Below are positions 47,025-56,083 of a stretch of 64,000 nt of DNA, one piece after another; the first letter of the stretch is position 1; each line of letters starts with the position of its first letter. The stretch spans positions 2,914,001-2,978,000 of the forward strand of contig NZ_CP039291.1 of assembly GCF_004798685.1 (NCBI RefSeq). Reading direction: 5' to 3'. This DNA is from Cellulomonas shaoxiangyii (GTDB lineage Bacteria > Actinomycetota > Actinomycetes > Actinomycetales > Cellulomonadaceae). A program made the translations under genes and the position numbers. The notes below the pieces were generated by a model that did not search any database, had not been told where the DNA came from, and worked only from the letters and a program-made list of their open reading frames with translations.

Positions 47025-48298
47025 GACTGGTGGTCCTCGCCCGCCGCGTGCCCACGTCCCGCACCTGTGGCGACGCGGCCCAGCCCCGCCGCGTCGAGCG
47101 CCTGCGCGAGGTCGGCGAGCAGGTCGTCGACGTCCTCGATCCCGACCGAGAGGCGGACGAGGTCGTCCGGCACCTCCAGCGCCGTGGCCGCCACGGACGC
47201 GTGCGTCATGCGGCCCGGGTGCTCGATGAGCGACTCGACGCCGCCGAGCGACTCGGCGAGCGTGAACACGCGCGTGTGCCCGCACACCGCGACGGCCGAC
47301 TCCGCGTCGCCCGTCCGGAACGCGACCATGCCGCCGAAGCCCGTCATCTGGCGTGCGGCGACGTCGTGGCCGGGGTGGTCGGGCAGGCCCGGGTAGAGCA
47401 CGTGCGTCACGCCGGGGTGGTCGAGCAGGAAGCGCGTGACGCGCTCGGCGTTGGACTGGTGGCGGTCCATGCGCACGGCGAGCGTCTTCAGGCCGCGCAG
47501 CGTGAGCCACGCGTCGAACGGCCCGGCGACGGCGCCCGACGCGTTCTGCAGGAAGCCGACGGCGTCGCGCAGGGCGGTGGTGCCGGTCGGGCCGTCGAGC
47601 CCCGCGGGCAGCTGCGCACCGTCCGCGACGACGACCGCGCCGCCGACCACGTCGGAGTGCCCGCCGATGTACTTGGTGGTGGAGTGCACGACCGCGTCGG
47701 CGCCGAGCGCGAGCGGCTGCTGCAGGTAGGGCGTCGCGAACGTGTTGTCGACGACGAGCACGGCCCCGGTGGACCGCGCGTGCACCGCGATGGCCTCCAC
47801 GTCGGCGATGCCGAGCAGCGGGTTCGTGGGCGTCTCCGCCCAGATCGCGCGCGTGCGGCCCGGCTGGATCGCGGCCAGCACCGCGTCGGGGTCCAGCATG
47901 TCCACCGGCGTGTGGTCGATTCCCCACGGGCCGAGCACGCGCGCGATGAGCCGGTACGTGCCGCCGTAGACGTCGTTCCCGATGACGACGTGGTCGCCGG
48001 GGCGCAGCACCGCGCGCAGCAGCGCGTCCTCCGCGGCGAGCCCGGACGCGAACGCGAACGCCGCGGCGCCGCCCTCCGCGGCGGCGAGCGCCTCCTCGAG
48101 CGCGTGCCGCGTCGGGTTGCCCGAGCGGGAGTACTCGTAGCCGTCGCGCAGGCCGCCCACGCCGTCCTGCTTGTACGTGGACACCTGGTGGATGGGGGGC
48201 ACCACGGCGCCGGTGCGGGCCTCGGGGGCCTGGCCCGCGTGGATGGCGCGGGTCGAGAAGCCGGCGGTGGACCAGTCGTGGGCGTCGGAGCTCGTCAC
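47021..48298 (-). CDS. metB: Cystathionine gamma-synthase/lyase
   Basis: PLP enzyme of trans-sulfuration, 425 residues. The PLP lysine is K209 in [12 protein letters not shown]; the cofactor-binding YSRSGNPTR and [12 protein letters not shown] are intact, as is [13 protein letters not shown]. Sequence alone does not separate gamma-synthase from gamma-lyase activity. With the cystathionine beta-synthase at 61897 in the same region, a lyase role in making cysteine from homocysteine is possible. The C-terminus has a 25-residue Gly/His-rich tail. The GTG start is seven bases after TAGCCT, consistent with a leaderless mRNA. Confidence 0.93.
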
Positions 48299-48305
48299 GG
48301 GTCCC

Positions 48306-48311
48306 AGGCTA
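48306..48311 (-). promoter_or_regulatory. -10 element of the metB operon, leaderless
   Basis: TAGCCT on the minus strand ends seven bases before the GTG of metB. No -35 hexamer is evident. Confidence 0.45.
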
Positions 48312-48396
48312 GGGCGTCCGCGCGGGGCGGCGGGGAACAGGCGGCACCCCGTCCCGGTTCTACGTGACGGATTCTGTAGGAGAAGGAGAGACGCTC

Positions 48397-49074
48397 ATGG
48401 CCTCGTTGTTCGAGACGCTGCTCGGCACCTCGCTGCGCACGCAGATGGTGGACCCCGACAAGGCGCTGAAGGGCCGCGACGGGTACCCGTACGCGATCCC
48501 GGAGACGCACACCGTGCTGGGTACGCCCCTGCAGGGCCCGTGGCCGGAGGGCACCCGCGTGCTCTACCTGGCGTCCGGGTGCTTCTGGGGCGCCGAGAAG
48601 GAGGCGTGGCAGCTGCCCGGCGTCGTCACGACCGCGGTCGGGTACATGGGCGGCTACACGCCCTACCCGACGTACGAGGAGACGTGCACGGCCCGCACCG
48701 GCCACACCGAGACGGTGATGGTCGCGTACGACCCGCAGCAGCTGTCGGACGTCGACCTCATGCGGCACTTCTGGGAGGAGCACGACCCCACCCAGGGCTT
48801 CCGTCAGGGCAACGACGTGGGCACGCAGTACCGCTCCGCGGTGTTCTACACGACGCCCGAGCAGGGCGAGGCAGCGCGCGCCACGGCCGCCGAGTACGGC
48901 CCGCGCCTGAAGGCGAACGGCTACGGCGACATCACCACGGAGATCCGCCCCGCCGAGGAGGCCGGCCCGTTCTACTACGCCGAGGCCGCCCACCAGCAGT
49001 ACCTGCAGAAGAACCCCGGCGGCTACTGCCCGGTCAACTCGACCGGCGTGGCCTGCCCGGTGCCGACGGCCTGA
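48397..49074 (+). CDS. msrA: Peptide methionine (S)-S-oxide reductase MsrA
   Basis: Repairs methionine S-sulfoxide in proteins, 225 residues. The catalytic cysteine is C62 in GCFWGAEKE. The [23 protein letters not shown] region and [20 protein letters not shown] are diagnostic. Two cysteines near the C-terminus ([13 protein letters not shown]) are the resolving and recycling thiols. A 50-residue N-terminal segment before the core is typical of the longer MsrA type. The ATG has AGGAGAAGGAG upstream, preferred over an earlier GTG. It is divergent from metB and followed by a long hairpin. Confidence 0.96.
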   Translation: MASLFETLLGTSLRTQMVDPDKALKGRDGYPYAIPETHTVLGTPLQGPWPEGTRVLYLASGCFWGAEKEAWQLPGVVTTAVGYMGGYTPYPTYEETCTARTGHTETVMVAYDPQQLSDVDLMRHFWEEHDPTQGFRQGNDVGTQYRSAVFYTTPEQGEAARATAAEYGPRLKANGYGDITTEIRPAEEAGPFYYAEAAHQQYLQKNPGGYCPVNSTGVACPVPTA

Positions 49075-49092
49075 CGCACCGCCGACCTCCCG

Positions 49093-49141
49093 ACGAGACC
49101 GTCGGACCGGGGCACACAAGGCCCCGATCCGGCGGTCTCGT
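49093..49141 (+). terminator. msrA terminator
   Basis: ACGAGACCG and CGGTCTCGT (9-bp arms) enclose a second stem CGGGGC/GCCCCG with a seven-base ACACAAG loop, giving a long hairpin with an interior mismatch, 18 bp after the msrA stop. Confidence 0.75.
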
Positions 49142-49202
49142 ACGTGGCGGCGCCGGCGTCGTGCTCGTGCGGGTGTCGGTGGGTGCGGTGAGGATGAGCC
49201 GC

Positions 49203-50759
49203 ATGCTGCTCGCCGACGTCGCCGCCGCGTCCACCGCCGTCGCCGCGACGCGGTCGCGGCTCGCCAAGCGGGCGGTGCTCGTGGACGTGCTGCGCCGGGC
49301 GGCGGCCGACGGGCCGCAGGACGTGGCGATCGTGTCCCGCTACCTCGGCGGTGAGCTGCGGCAGCGGCGGACCGGGCTCGGGTGGCGGTCGCTGACGTCC
49401 CTGCCCGAGCCGGCGGACACGCCGTCGCTGACCGCGGCCGACGTGGACGCCGCGTTCGCCGCGATGGCCGAGCTGGCCGGGCCGGGGTCGGCAGGGGCGC
49501 GGACGGCAGCGGCGGCGGAGCTGTTCGGGGCCGCGACGCAGGACGAGCAGCGGCTCCTGCGCGGGCTCGTGACCGGCGAGCTGCGGCAGGGGGCGCTCGA
49601 CGCGCTGCTGCTGGACGCGGTGGCGGAGGCCGCGGGCGTGCCGGCGGGTGCGGTGCGCCGGGCCGCGATGCTCGCGGGCGAGACGGAGGCCGTCGCGGTC
49701 GCCGCGCTGGCGGCGCCCACCCCCGAGGCGGCGACCGAGGCCCTGGACGCGTTCACGCTCACGGTCGGGCGGCCCGTGCGGCCGATGCTCGCGCAGTCGG
49801 CGCCGGACGTCGCGACCGCGCTGGCAGGCCTGGCGCAGGGCGACGCGCCGGCCGGCGAGGTCGTCGTCGACACCAAGCTCGACGGCATCCGCATCCAGGT
49901 CCACCGCGACGGCGACGACGTGCGCGTCTACACCCGCTCGCTCGACGACATCACGGCGCGCGTCCCGGAGATCGTCGCGGCCGTCCGCCTGCTGCCCGCG
50001 CAGCGGCTCGTGCTCGACGGCGAGGCGCTCACCCTCGACGACGCCGGGCGCCCCCGCCCCTTCCAGGAGACCGCGTCGCGCAGCGCCACGCGCGACGCCG
50101 AGCTCGCGGGCTCCGCGTCGCTCACGCCGTTCTTCTTCGACGTCCTGCACGTCGACGGCCGCGACCTGCTCGACGCGCCGCTGCGCGAGCGGCTCGCGGT
50201 GCTCGACCAGGTCGCCGCCCCGCACGTCGTGGACCGCGTCGTCACCGCCGACCCCGCGGTGGCCGCCGAGCACTTCCGCGCGGTCGTCGCCGCCGGGCAG
50301 GAGGGCGTGGTCGTCAAGGCCTACGACGCGCCGTACGAGGCGGGCCGGCGCGGCGCCGCCTGGGTCAAGGTCAAGCCGCGGCACACCCTCGACCTCGTCG
50401 TGCTCGCCGTCGAGTGGGGGTCGGGCCGGCGCGCCGGGACGCTGTCGAACATCCACCTCGGCGCGCGCGACCCCGCCGGTGGGTTCGTCATGCTCGGCAA
50501 GACGTTCAAGGGCATGACCGACGAGATGCTCGCGTGGCAGACCGAGCGGTTCCTCGCGCTCGCGCAGTCGCGCGAGCCCTGGGGCGTGGTCGTGCGGCCC
50601 GAGCAGGTCGTCGAGATCGCCTTCGACGGCCTGCAGCGCTCGACGCGCTACCCCGGCGGGCTCGCGCTGCGGTTCGCGCGCGTGCTGCGGTACCGGGACG
50701 ACAAGCCGGCGTCGGAGGCCGACACGATCGACGCGGTGCGCGCGCTGGCGGCCGGCTGA
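49203..50759 (+). CDS. ATP-dependent DNA ligase (LigB-like)
   Basis: Seals nicks with ATP, 518 residues. The N-terminal helical DNA-binding domain (about residues 1-190) is of the archaeal/eukaryotic ligase I type. The adenylated lysine is K225 in KLDGIR. Motif [13 protein letters not shown], motif [11 protein letters not shown] and motif [11 protein letters not shown] follow in order, and the OB domain ends with [21 protein letters not shown]. It is non-essential in relatives that also have NAD-dependent LigA. No Ku or primase gene is near, so a LigD role is unlikely. An ATG nine bases upstream is an alternative start. Confidence 0.95.
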   Translation: MLLADVAAASTAVAATRSRLAKRAVLVDVLRRAAADGPQDVAIVSRYLGGELRQRRTGLGWRSLTSLPEPADTPSLTAADVDAAFAAMAELAGPGSAGARTAAAAELFGAATQDEQRLLRGLVTGELRQGALDALLLDAVAEAAGVPAGAVRRAAMLAGETEAVAVAALAAPTPEAATEALDAFTLTVGRPVRPMLAQSAPDVATALAGLAQGDAPAGEVVVDTKLDGIRIQVHRDGDDVRVYTRSLDDITARVPEIVAAVRLLPAQRLVLDGEALTLDDAGRPRPFQETASRSATRDAELAGSASLTPFFFDVLHVDGRDLLDAPLRERLAVLDQVAAPHVVDRVVTADPAVAAEHFRAVVAAGQEGVVVKAYDAPYEAGRRGAAWVKVKPRHTLDLVVLAVEWGSGRRAGTLSNIHLGARDPAGGFVMLGKTFKGMTDEMLAWQTERFLALAQSREPWGVVVRPEQVVEIAFDGLQRSTRYPGGLALRFARVLRYRDDKPASEADTIDAVRALAAG

Positions 50760-50760
50760 C

Positions 50761-50799
50761 GCCGTCCGGACGACCGGGCCGCCCGAGCGAACGGACGGC
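50761..50799. terminator. Hairpin between ligase and lipoprotein genes
   Basis: GCCGTCCG and CGGACGGC (8-bp arms, 23-nt interior) lie between two convergent genes. Confidence 0.5.
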
Positions 50800-50811
50800 C
50801 CGTCGCGCCGG

Positions 50812-51375
50812 TCAGCCGTCGGTCGCGGCGTCCTCGCGGTCCTCGGGGGCGACCTCCGGCACGAACGTCGGGTACGGCAGCCCGAGACCCTCCTGGCCGG
50901 CGCGCTCGGGACCGTCGTCACCGAGCGGCAGCCGCGGCCCGTCGACGGACACCCGGACGACGTCGGCGCGCACGGTCGCGGACAGCGTCAGGTCGCCGCG
51001 CTCACCGACGACGGTGTCGCCGCCGCCGTCGTCGACGGACCAGCCGAGGTCGGCGACGGCCGCGGCCACGTCGTCGCGGGTCGCGGGCGCCGCGATCTCG
51101 GCGTCCGCCTGGTAGGCGAGCGAGCGGTCGTCCTTGATCCCGTAGGCCTCGTACTCGCCGCGGGCCCAGCGGACCTCACCGCCGAGCGCCTCCGCGAGGG
51201 CCGGCACGACCTCCACGGCCGCGGCCCGCACCTCGTCGCGGGCGCCGGCGTGGTCCTCGGCGCTCGCGCCGCCGGAGCCCCCGCACCCGCCGAGCACGGC
51301 CGGCAGGAGGAGCACGCCGAGCAGCAGGGCCGTGCGGCGCCGCACCACCGCGCCCCTCGCCACCGCGCGCCTCAC
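50812..51375 (-). CDS. Lipoprotein, last gene of the WXG100 operon
   Basis: Secreted lipoprotein of about 187 residues with no recognised domain. The signal peptide has a basic start, a hydrophobic core (TALLLGVLLLPAVL) and lipobox LGGC followed by a Gly/Ser linker. The mature part holds two repeats of an alpha/beta pattern, ending PYPTFVPEVAPE. The GTG that overlaps the hydrolase stop as GTGA is chosen; another GTG lies three bases upstream. As the partner of a putative WXG100-type hydrolase it may be a cell-surface immunity or accessory protein, which is inference from position only. Confidence 0.7.
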   Translation of the reverse strand: MRRAVARGAVVRRRTALLLGVLLLPAVLGGCGGSGGASAEDHAGARDEVRAAAVEVVPALAEALGGEVRWARGEYEAYGIKDDRSLAYQADAEIAAPATRDDVAAAVADLGWSVDDGGGDTVVGERGDLTLSATVRADVVRVSVDGPRLPLGDDGPERAGQEGLGLPYPTFVPEVAPEDREDAATDG

Positions 51376-53141
51376 CACTCCGCCGCGCGGTCGCCCCGCG
51401 ACGTCGGGTCACGGTCGTACTCCGGGTCGACCGGGCCGCGGTACCAGGGGTCGTACTTGTGGTCCGCCCCGAGGACCTCGTCGTAGTCGCCGACGACGAT
51501 CTGGCCGATGTTGAACAGCGCCTCGGTGTCCTCGTCGAAGTACTTCGTGTGGTCGGCGAACGGGTCGAGCCCCTCGCCGCGGGTGGTGGACTCCGCGTCG
51601 AACCTGTTGGCCCCGAAGTCGTCCTCGCCGACGTCGTTGCCCAGGCCGGCGCCGAAGAGCGTGTGGCCACCCAGCCAGCCGTTGTCGGCGAGCCCCGCGA
51701 CGGGGTCGCGGCTGTTGTTGCCGGCCCAGACGTGGTCGGCGCCGACCCCGAGGTCGGACGCGTGGTCCACCCCGCCCCCCGCACCCGGGCTGCCGACCAG
51801 CACGATGTCGTCGGCCGCGAGGCCGTGGTCGCTCGCGGCGTGCCCCGTCGTCGTCGAGCCGTAGGAGTGGCCGACCACCGTCAGGTGGGCGGGGCTGCCG
51901 TCGCGCGAGGCACGCAGGCCGTCGACGTAGCGCGCGAGGGCCTCGCCGCCGTCGATGGCGCGTCCCTCCCCCGCCACGGACGCCGAGTCCCAGTCGCTGG
52001 GCGCGTCGTAGCCGATCCACATGATGGAGGCGACGGACGAGCGCGGGTCCGAGAATCGCGACGACTCGTAGATGTTGAACGCCGCCTCGGCGTTGCCCTC
52101 CGCCGAGGTCCCCGTGCTGCTGTACCCCGGCACCATGACGGAGACGTGGTCGGCGGTGTCGGGGTCGCCGAACGCGATCGCGACCTTGCCGTCGCCCCCG
52201 AACGCGCGCGCGTCGTACAGGTGCAGCAGGGGCACGAGCGGCTCGCCCGTGATCGGGTCGACCTCCTTGGCGCCCTGCGCGAGCGCCGCGCGTGCCGCCC
52301 GGCCGTTCGCGAGGGCGTCACTGTCCGCCGGCGGGAGGATCTCCCCGCGCTCCTCGCGCAGCTCGAGCGCGTCGACGTCGGTCTCGAGCAGCAGGCGGTT
52401 GGCGCGGTCGCGCACCGTCGCGGGGATGCCGTCGGCGCTCCCCACGACCTCCGGATGAGCCGCCAGCACGGCCAGCTGCTCGTCCTCGGTCAGGCTGTCC
52501 CACCAGGCCGCGACCTCCTCGGGCGAGCCGCCCGAGGACGGCGAGCCCGGCTTCGCGAGCGCCGAGTCGGCCAGGTCGCGCCCGCCCGTGACCGCCGCCC
52601 GCGCCTTCTCGAGCGTCGAGTACGAGGTCATCGCGTCGAGCATCGCCTGCTCGGCCGCGGTCGTGTCCCTGCCCAGCTGGTCGACGTCCTCGACGAGGGT
52701 CGTCCGGCGGGTCGTCAGCGCGGCCGCACGGTCCTCGAGCTCGCGCACGGCCGCGGCGTCGGCCTCGGTGGCCGCCCGGATGTCCGCCAGGAGGTCGGCG
52801 CGTGCGGTGTGGAACCCGGTGCGGTCCTCGGCCAGCACGCCGCGGCGGCGCTGCAGGTCGGTGACGGCCTCGGCGTAGTCCTCCCCGGCACGCGCGACGC
52901 GGCGCACGGCGGCCGAGATCGCGTCCGCGTCGGCCGCGGCGGCCCGCACGTGCCGCCCGTAGGCGTCGGCGGCGGCGCCCGACCAGTCCTCCAGGGTCGC
53001 CGAGTCGCGCGCGAACGTGTCGAGGTCGTCGACGTTGACCGCCGACGCGAGCAGGTCGTCGACGAACACGCGCACCTGCGCGGGGTCGCCCTCGACCTCG
53101 GGGATCGCGTCGCACCGCGGCGGGACCACGATCGTCGTCAC
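51372..53141 (-). CDS. WXG-type N-domain fused to DUF1023 alpha/beta hydrolase
   Basis: Protein of 589 residues. The first 190 residues form long helices with a WSG motif (W53-G55), like a WXG100/LXG coiled coil. A linker AAWWDSLTEDEQLAVLAAHP (about 211-230) is shared by many actinobacterial DUF1023 proteins. The alpha/beta hydrolase domain from about residue 300 has the nucleophile elbow VVGHSYGS with S426 and acidic and histidine residues downstream. Family members are poorly characterised; a lipase or esterase acting outside the cell is likely. There is no signal peptide, as expected for type VII-like export. It overlaps both neighbours by four bases. Confidence 0.82.
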   Translation of the reverse strand: MTTIVVPPRCDAIPEVEGDPAQVRVFVDDLLASAVNVDDLDTFARDSATLEDWSGAAADAYGRHVRAAAADADAISAAVRRVARAGEDYAEAVTDLQRRRGVLAEDRTGFHTARADLLADIRAATEADAAAVRELEDRAAALTTRRTTLVEDVDQLGRDTTAAEQAMLDAMTSYSTLEKARAAVTGGRDLADSALAKPGSPSSGGSPEEVAAWWDSLTEDEQLAVLAAHPEVVGSADGIPATVRDRANRLLLETDVDALELREERGEILPPADSDALANGRAARAALAQGAKEVDPITGEPLVPLLHLYDARAFGGDGKVAIAFGDPDTADHVSVMVPGYSSTGTSAEGNAEAAFNIYESSRFSDPRSSVASIMWIGYDAPSDWDSASVAGEGRAIDGGEALARYVDGLRASRDGSPAHLTVVGHSYGSTTTGHAASDHGLAADDIVLVGSPGAGGGVDHASDLGVGADHVWAGNNSRDPVAGLADNGWLGGHTLFGAGLGNDVGEDDFGANRFDAESTTRGEGLDPFADHTKYFDEDTEALFNIGQIVVGDYDEVLGADHKYDPWYRGPVDPEYDRDPTSRGDRAAEW

Positions 53142-53440
53142 GGCGCACCGTCCAGCCACGTGTCGAAGCGCTGCTGCGCGTCGAGGTCGGCCGCGCCGTA
53201 CGACGACGCGGCGGCGAGCAGCTCGGCGCCGATCGTGTCGGCGCCCGACGCCACGGTGCGGACCGTGCCGCCCCACGTCGCCGCCCACGACGTCGCGGCG
53301 GACGCCACGGCCGGCGCGAAGCCGGCGGTCGACACGTCGACGAGCCGGTCGCCCGCCGTCCGCGCCCGCGCGGCCTGGTCCCGCCACTGCTGCGCCGAGC
53401 GCGACAGCACGTACGGCTGCACCTCGTACCGGTCGCTCAC
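53138..53440 (-). CDS. WXG100-like small protein
   Basis: Exactly 100 residues, two helices joined by a turn with tryptophans W52 and W56, the second in a WGG that satisfies the WXG pattern. YGAAD at residues 81-85 fits the YxxxD/E export signal of type VII substrates. These features match WXG100/EspC-like proteins, which are exported as helical hairpins and often pair with a larger effector. The GTG overlaps the upstream gene by four bases and its stop overlaps the hydrolase start. No secretion ATPase gene is in the window. Confidence 0.75.
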   Translation of the reverse strand: MSDRYEVQPYVLSRSAQQWRDQAARARTAGDRLVDVSTAGFAPAVASAATSWAATWGGTVRTVASGADTIGAELLAAASSYGAADLDAQQRFDTWLDGAP

Positions 53441-53964
53441 GCCTCTCCCTCCACGCCCATGAGCCGGTGCTGCGTCGCGGTCGGCACGGGCAGCTCGCGC
53501 CCCCGCACGGTGACCACGACGACGTCCTCGACGGCGACGACCCGGACCGTCCGCTCACCGCGCGCGCCCTCGAGGTACCGCGCCGCGCCGGAGCGGCCGC
53601 TGCGCAGCGTCCAGCCGCCGCGCTCGAGCGCCGTGGCCAGCGGGCCGGCCACCGACGGGGCCTCGTCCGCGGCGGCCAGCGGCAGGCGCGCCTCCGCGAC
53701 GGGGACGACGGTGTCGTCGACCCGCCCGGCGCGCCACAGCGTCCGCACCGCGGCCGCGTCGGCGGCTGTGCCGACGGCGTCGAGCAGCATGGCGAGCACG
53801 GCGTCCGTGGCGCTGCGCTCGGCGTCGAGCACGTCGTCGGGGACCGGGGGCTCGGGTGGCGCCGTGCGCTCGGGGGGCAGCACCACGAGCGGGACCTCGG
53901 GGTGCAGCTCGTGGAAGCGGCGCAGGTGGGGTGCGGCCGCGAGGGCGTCGTCGGGCTCGGACAC
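53437..53964 (-). CDS. Uncharacterised first gene of the WXG100 operon
   Basis: Protein of 175 residues that I do not recognise. An N-terminal segment (PHLRRFHELHPEVPLVVLPP) is followed by a Pro-rich hinge, a helical middle and a C-terminal beta-rich half with ARYLEGARGERTVRVVAVED. It has no signal peptide or membrane helix. Its position before the WXG100 and hydrolase genes, with 4-base overlaps, suggests a chaperone or ESX-type adaptor (EspG-like in position only). The GTG is seven bases after a TACGCT hexamer, so the operon is probably transcribed leaderless. Confidence 0.7.
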   Translation of the reverse strand: MSEPDDALAAAPHLRRFHELHPEVPLVVLPPERTAPPEPPVPDDVLDAERSATDAVLAMLLDAVGTAADAAAVRTLWRAGRVDDTVVPVAEARLPLAAADEAPSVAGPLATALERGGWTLRSGRSGAARYLEGARGERTVRVVAVEDVVVVTVRGRELPVPTATQHRLMGVEGEA

Positions 53965-53971
53965 GATGGTG

Positions 53972-53977
53972 AGCGTA
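53972..53977 (-). promoter_or_regulatory. -10 element of the WXG100 operon, leaderless
   Basis: TACGCT on the minus strand ends seven bases before the GTG of the first gene. Confidence 0.4.
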
Positions 53978-54038
53978 GGGCAGCACCCGGGTCTACCGTG
54001 GTCAGCACGGCTGCGGCGCGTCCGGGGGGAAATTGCGC

Positions 54039-55085
54039 ATGAACCCGTTCATCAGTGTCCTGTTCCGCGCCATCCCGTTGCTGATGGGGGCGGTGTGCCT
54101 CGCGTTCGGGCTGTACGTGCTGTCGAGCGGGGACGACGCAGGGCACTTCGTCGCCGGCCACGTCGACGTCGCCCTCACGGCGATCTGCATCGCGCTGTTC
54201 ACCACCGCGGCGACGATCATCCTCCAGCTCGTGCACCGGTACGGGCGCGTCTGGGAGGTCGCGCTGCCCGCCCTCGGGTACACGGTCGCCGTCGCGACGG
54301 CGGTCTGGGGCGTCACCGTGATCGGGCGCGGCGACGAGCCCCAGTTCGTCGTCGCCGGCCACGTCCTGCTCGGGATCGGGTTCGTCGCCGCGTGCGTGAG
54401 CACGGTGGCCACCGCCTCGACGAAGTTCGTGCTCATCCAGGCCAGCGCAGCGCGCACCCCGGGCAGCGGCCCACCGGACGGTGCGTACTCGCGCACGGTC
54501 GCCGGCGTGCTGGTCGCGGTCCCCGCTCTGCTCGCGCTGACCGGCCTGACGGTGGCGGCGACGCTGTACGCGCGCGGCGGGACGCACGCCCTCGTGGCGG
54601 GCAACGTGCTGACCGGGCTGTCCGTCATCTGCTCGGCGCTCGTGGCGCTCGTGGCGAGCATCGTCCGCCAGGTGCGCAACGAGTTCGGTGACGCCGAGCG
54701 CTACCGCTGGACGTGGTGGGTCGCGGCGATGGGCACCGTGAACGTGCTCCTCGGGCTCGGCGTGCTGCTGGGCTCGGACGACCCGGCGCGGCTCGCGCCC
54801 GGGTGCGTGCTCATCGGCCTCGGGCTGATCTGCTTCAGCATCCTGTCGAAGGTGGTGCTGCTGGCGCTGGTGTGGCGCCGGACCTTCGCGCTCGCGAACC
54901 GCATCCCGCTGATCCCCGTCGGCACCGCGCTGGCGTGCCTGTTCTTCGCGGCGTTCCTCTTCGTGGCGGCGACGACGCAGCCCGGGTTCTTCGTCCCGGC
55001 GCACGTGCTCGTCGGGCTCGGGGCCGTGTGCTTCACGCTGTTCTCGATCGTGTCCATCCTCGAGGCCGGCACCGCGAAGGCGTAG
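54039..55085 (+). CDS. yhiM: YhiM family inner-membrane protein (DUF2776)
   Basis: Polytopic membrane protein of 348 residues with ten hydrophobic segments. Recurring GHV motifs (FVAGHVDVAL, FVVAGHVLLGIGF, FVPAHVLVGLGAVCF) and the C-terminus TLFSIVSILEAGTAKA closely match E. coli YhiM, linked there to acid and cold stress survival. The match is from memory. KVVLLALVWRRTFALANRIPLIP is another shared stretch. The ATG has GGGGGGA eight bases upstream. It is divergent from the WXG100 operon. An enterobacterial-type stress gene in this background is noteworthy; base composition does not differ visibly from its neighbours. Confidence 0.85.
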   Translation: MNPFISVLFRAIPLLMGAVCLAFGLYVLSSGDDAGHFVAGHVDVALTAICIALFTTAATIILQLVHRYGRVWEVALPALGYTVAVATAVWGVTVIGRGDEPQFVVAGHVLLGIGFVAACVSTVATASTKFVLIQASAARTPGSGPPDGAYSRTVAGVLVAVPALLALTGLTVAATLYARGGTHALVAGNVLTGLSVICSALVALVASIVRQVRNEFGDAERYRWTWWVAAMGTVNVLLGLGVLLGSDDPARLAPGCVLIGLGLICFSILSKVVLLALVWRRTFALANRIPLIPVGTALACLFFAAFLFVAATTQPGFFVPAHVLVGLGAVCFTLFSIVSILEAGTAKA

Positions 55086-55175
55086 CCGGCCGGCCCCGCC
55101 CACGCGCACCGTCCCGGGCGCGGACACGACCCGCTCGGTGCGCGCACCGCCCGCCCCGTGAGGCAGGGTGTGCGG

Positions 55176-56039
55176 GTGGACGAGACGGGGACCGTGCCGA
55201 CGGGTGTCGACGACGCCCTGCCCGGAGCCGCTGCGCACACGGCCTGGCGGTACGTCGCCGCGGTGCTCGTGTGCGGGTCGGCGGTGCTGATGTTCGCGGT
55301 GCACGTCCGCCCGCTGGCGTACCTGCCGCTCGTCGCGGGCATCGCGCTCGGCTGGGCGGCGGACCGCGTGCTCGGCCGGGACCTGCTGATCATCGGCGCC
55401 GGCATGGGCATCGTCAGCACCATCCCGCTCGGCGCCGACCTGTCCGACCTGAGCATGCTGCGGTTCACGCTCGCCCTCGGCCTCGCCGTCGTCATCCCGT
55501 ACGTGCTCTCGCGGTACGTGCTGGGCGACGACGTCATCCGGTTCCCGTGGCGCACGGGCCGCCGGTGGACGCGGACCCAGTGGGCGTACCTCATCGGCGT
55601 GCAGACGGCCGGCTACCTGCTGCTGCCGTACTACTTCCTGTCGTCCGGGGCCTACCAGAACTGGCCGACCGTGATCGAGGGGCAGGACGTCGCGCGGCTG
55701 TTCGTCGGGGTCAACGCCGTCGGCACGTGGGACGAGCTGTTCTTCGTCTGCACCGTGTTCGCGCTGCTGCGCCGGCACTTCCCGCTGTGGGCCGCGAACG
55801 TGCTGCAGGCCACCGTGTTCGTGTCGTTCCTGTGGGAGCTCGGCTACCGCGAGTGGGGGCCGCTGCTGACCATCCCGTTCGCGCTGATCCAGGGCTTCAC
55901 GTTCTCCCTGACGAAGTCGCTGACGTACGTGCTGGTCGTCCACCTGCTGTTCGACGCCGTCGTGTTCATGGTGCTCGTGCACGCGCACACGCCCGAGCTG
56001 TTCGACATCTTCGTCACCGCCCCCGCGCGCGCCGGCTGA
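55176..56039 (+). CDS. CPBP-like membrane protein
   Basis: Membrane protein of 287 residues with about eight helices. GTWDELFFVCTVFALLRR resembles motif 1 of CPBP (Abi/Rce1-like) intramembrane proteases, and LVVHLLFDAVVF resembles motif 3 with H and D. The first glutamate of the family EE pair is replaced by aspartate (DE), so activity is uncertain. Three GTG codons compete; the last is chosen because AGGCAGGG lies seven bases before it. It follows yhiM at 90 bp and precedes the alditol oxidase at 44 bp, possibly co-transcribed. Confidence 0.65.
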   Translation: MDETGTVPTGVDDALPGAAAHTAWRYVAAVLVCGSAVLMFAVHVRPLAYLPLVAGIALGWAADRVLGRDLLIIGAGMGIVSTIPLGADLSDLSMLRFTLALGLAVVIPYVLSRYVLGDDVIRFPWRTGRRWTRTQWAYLIGVQTAGYLLLPYYFLSSGAYQNWPTVIEGQDVARLFVGVNAVGTWDELFFVCTVFALLRRHFPLWAANVLQATVFVSFLWELGYREWGPLLTIPFALIQGFTFSLTKSLTYVLVVHLLFDAVVFMVLVHAHTPELFDIFVTAPARAG

Positions 56040-56083
56040 CCCCCGGTCGCGCCCCTGACGTCCGACGAGCGAGGAGGCTCGAC

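Noticed and set aside
53142..55988. The minus-strand frame of the DUF1023 hydrolase continues open far upstream.
   Set aside because: The upstream part crosses three well-supported genes on both strands and has no domain-like sequence.
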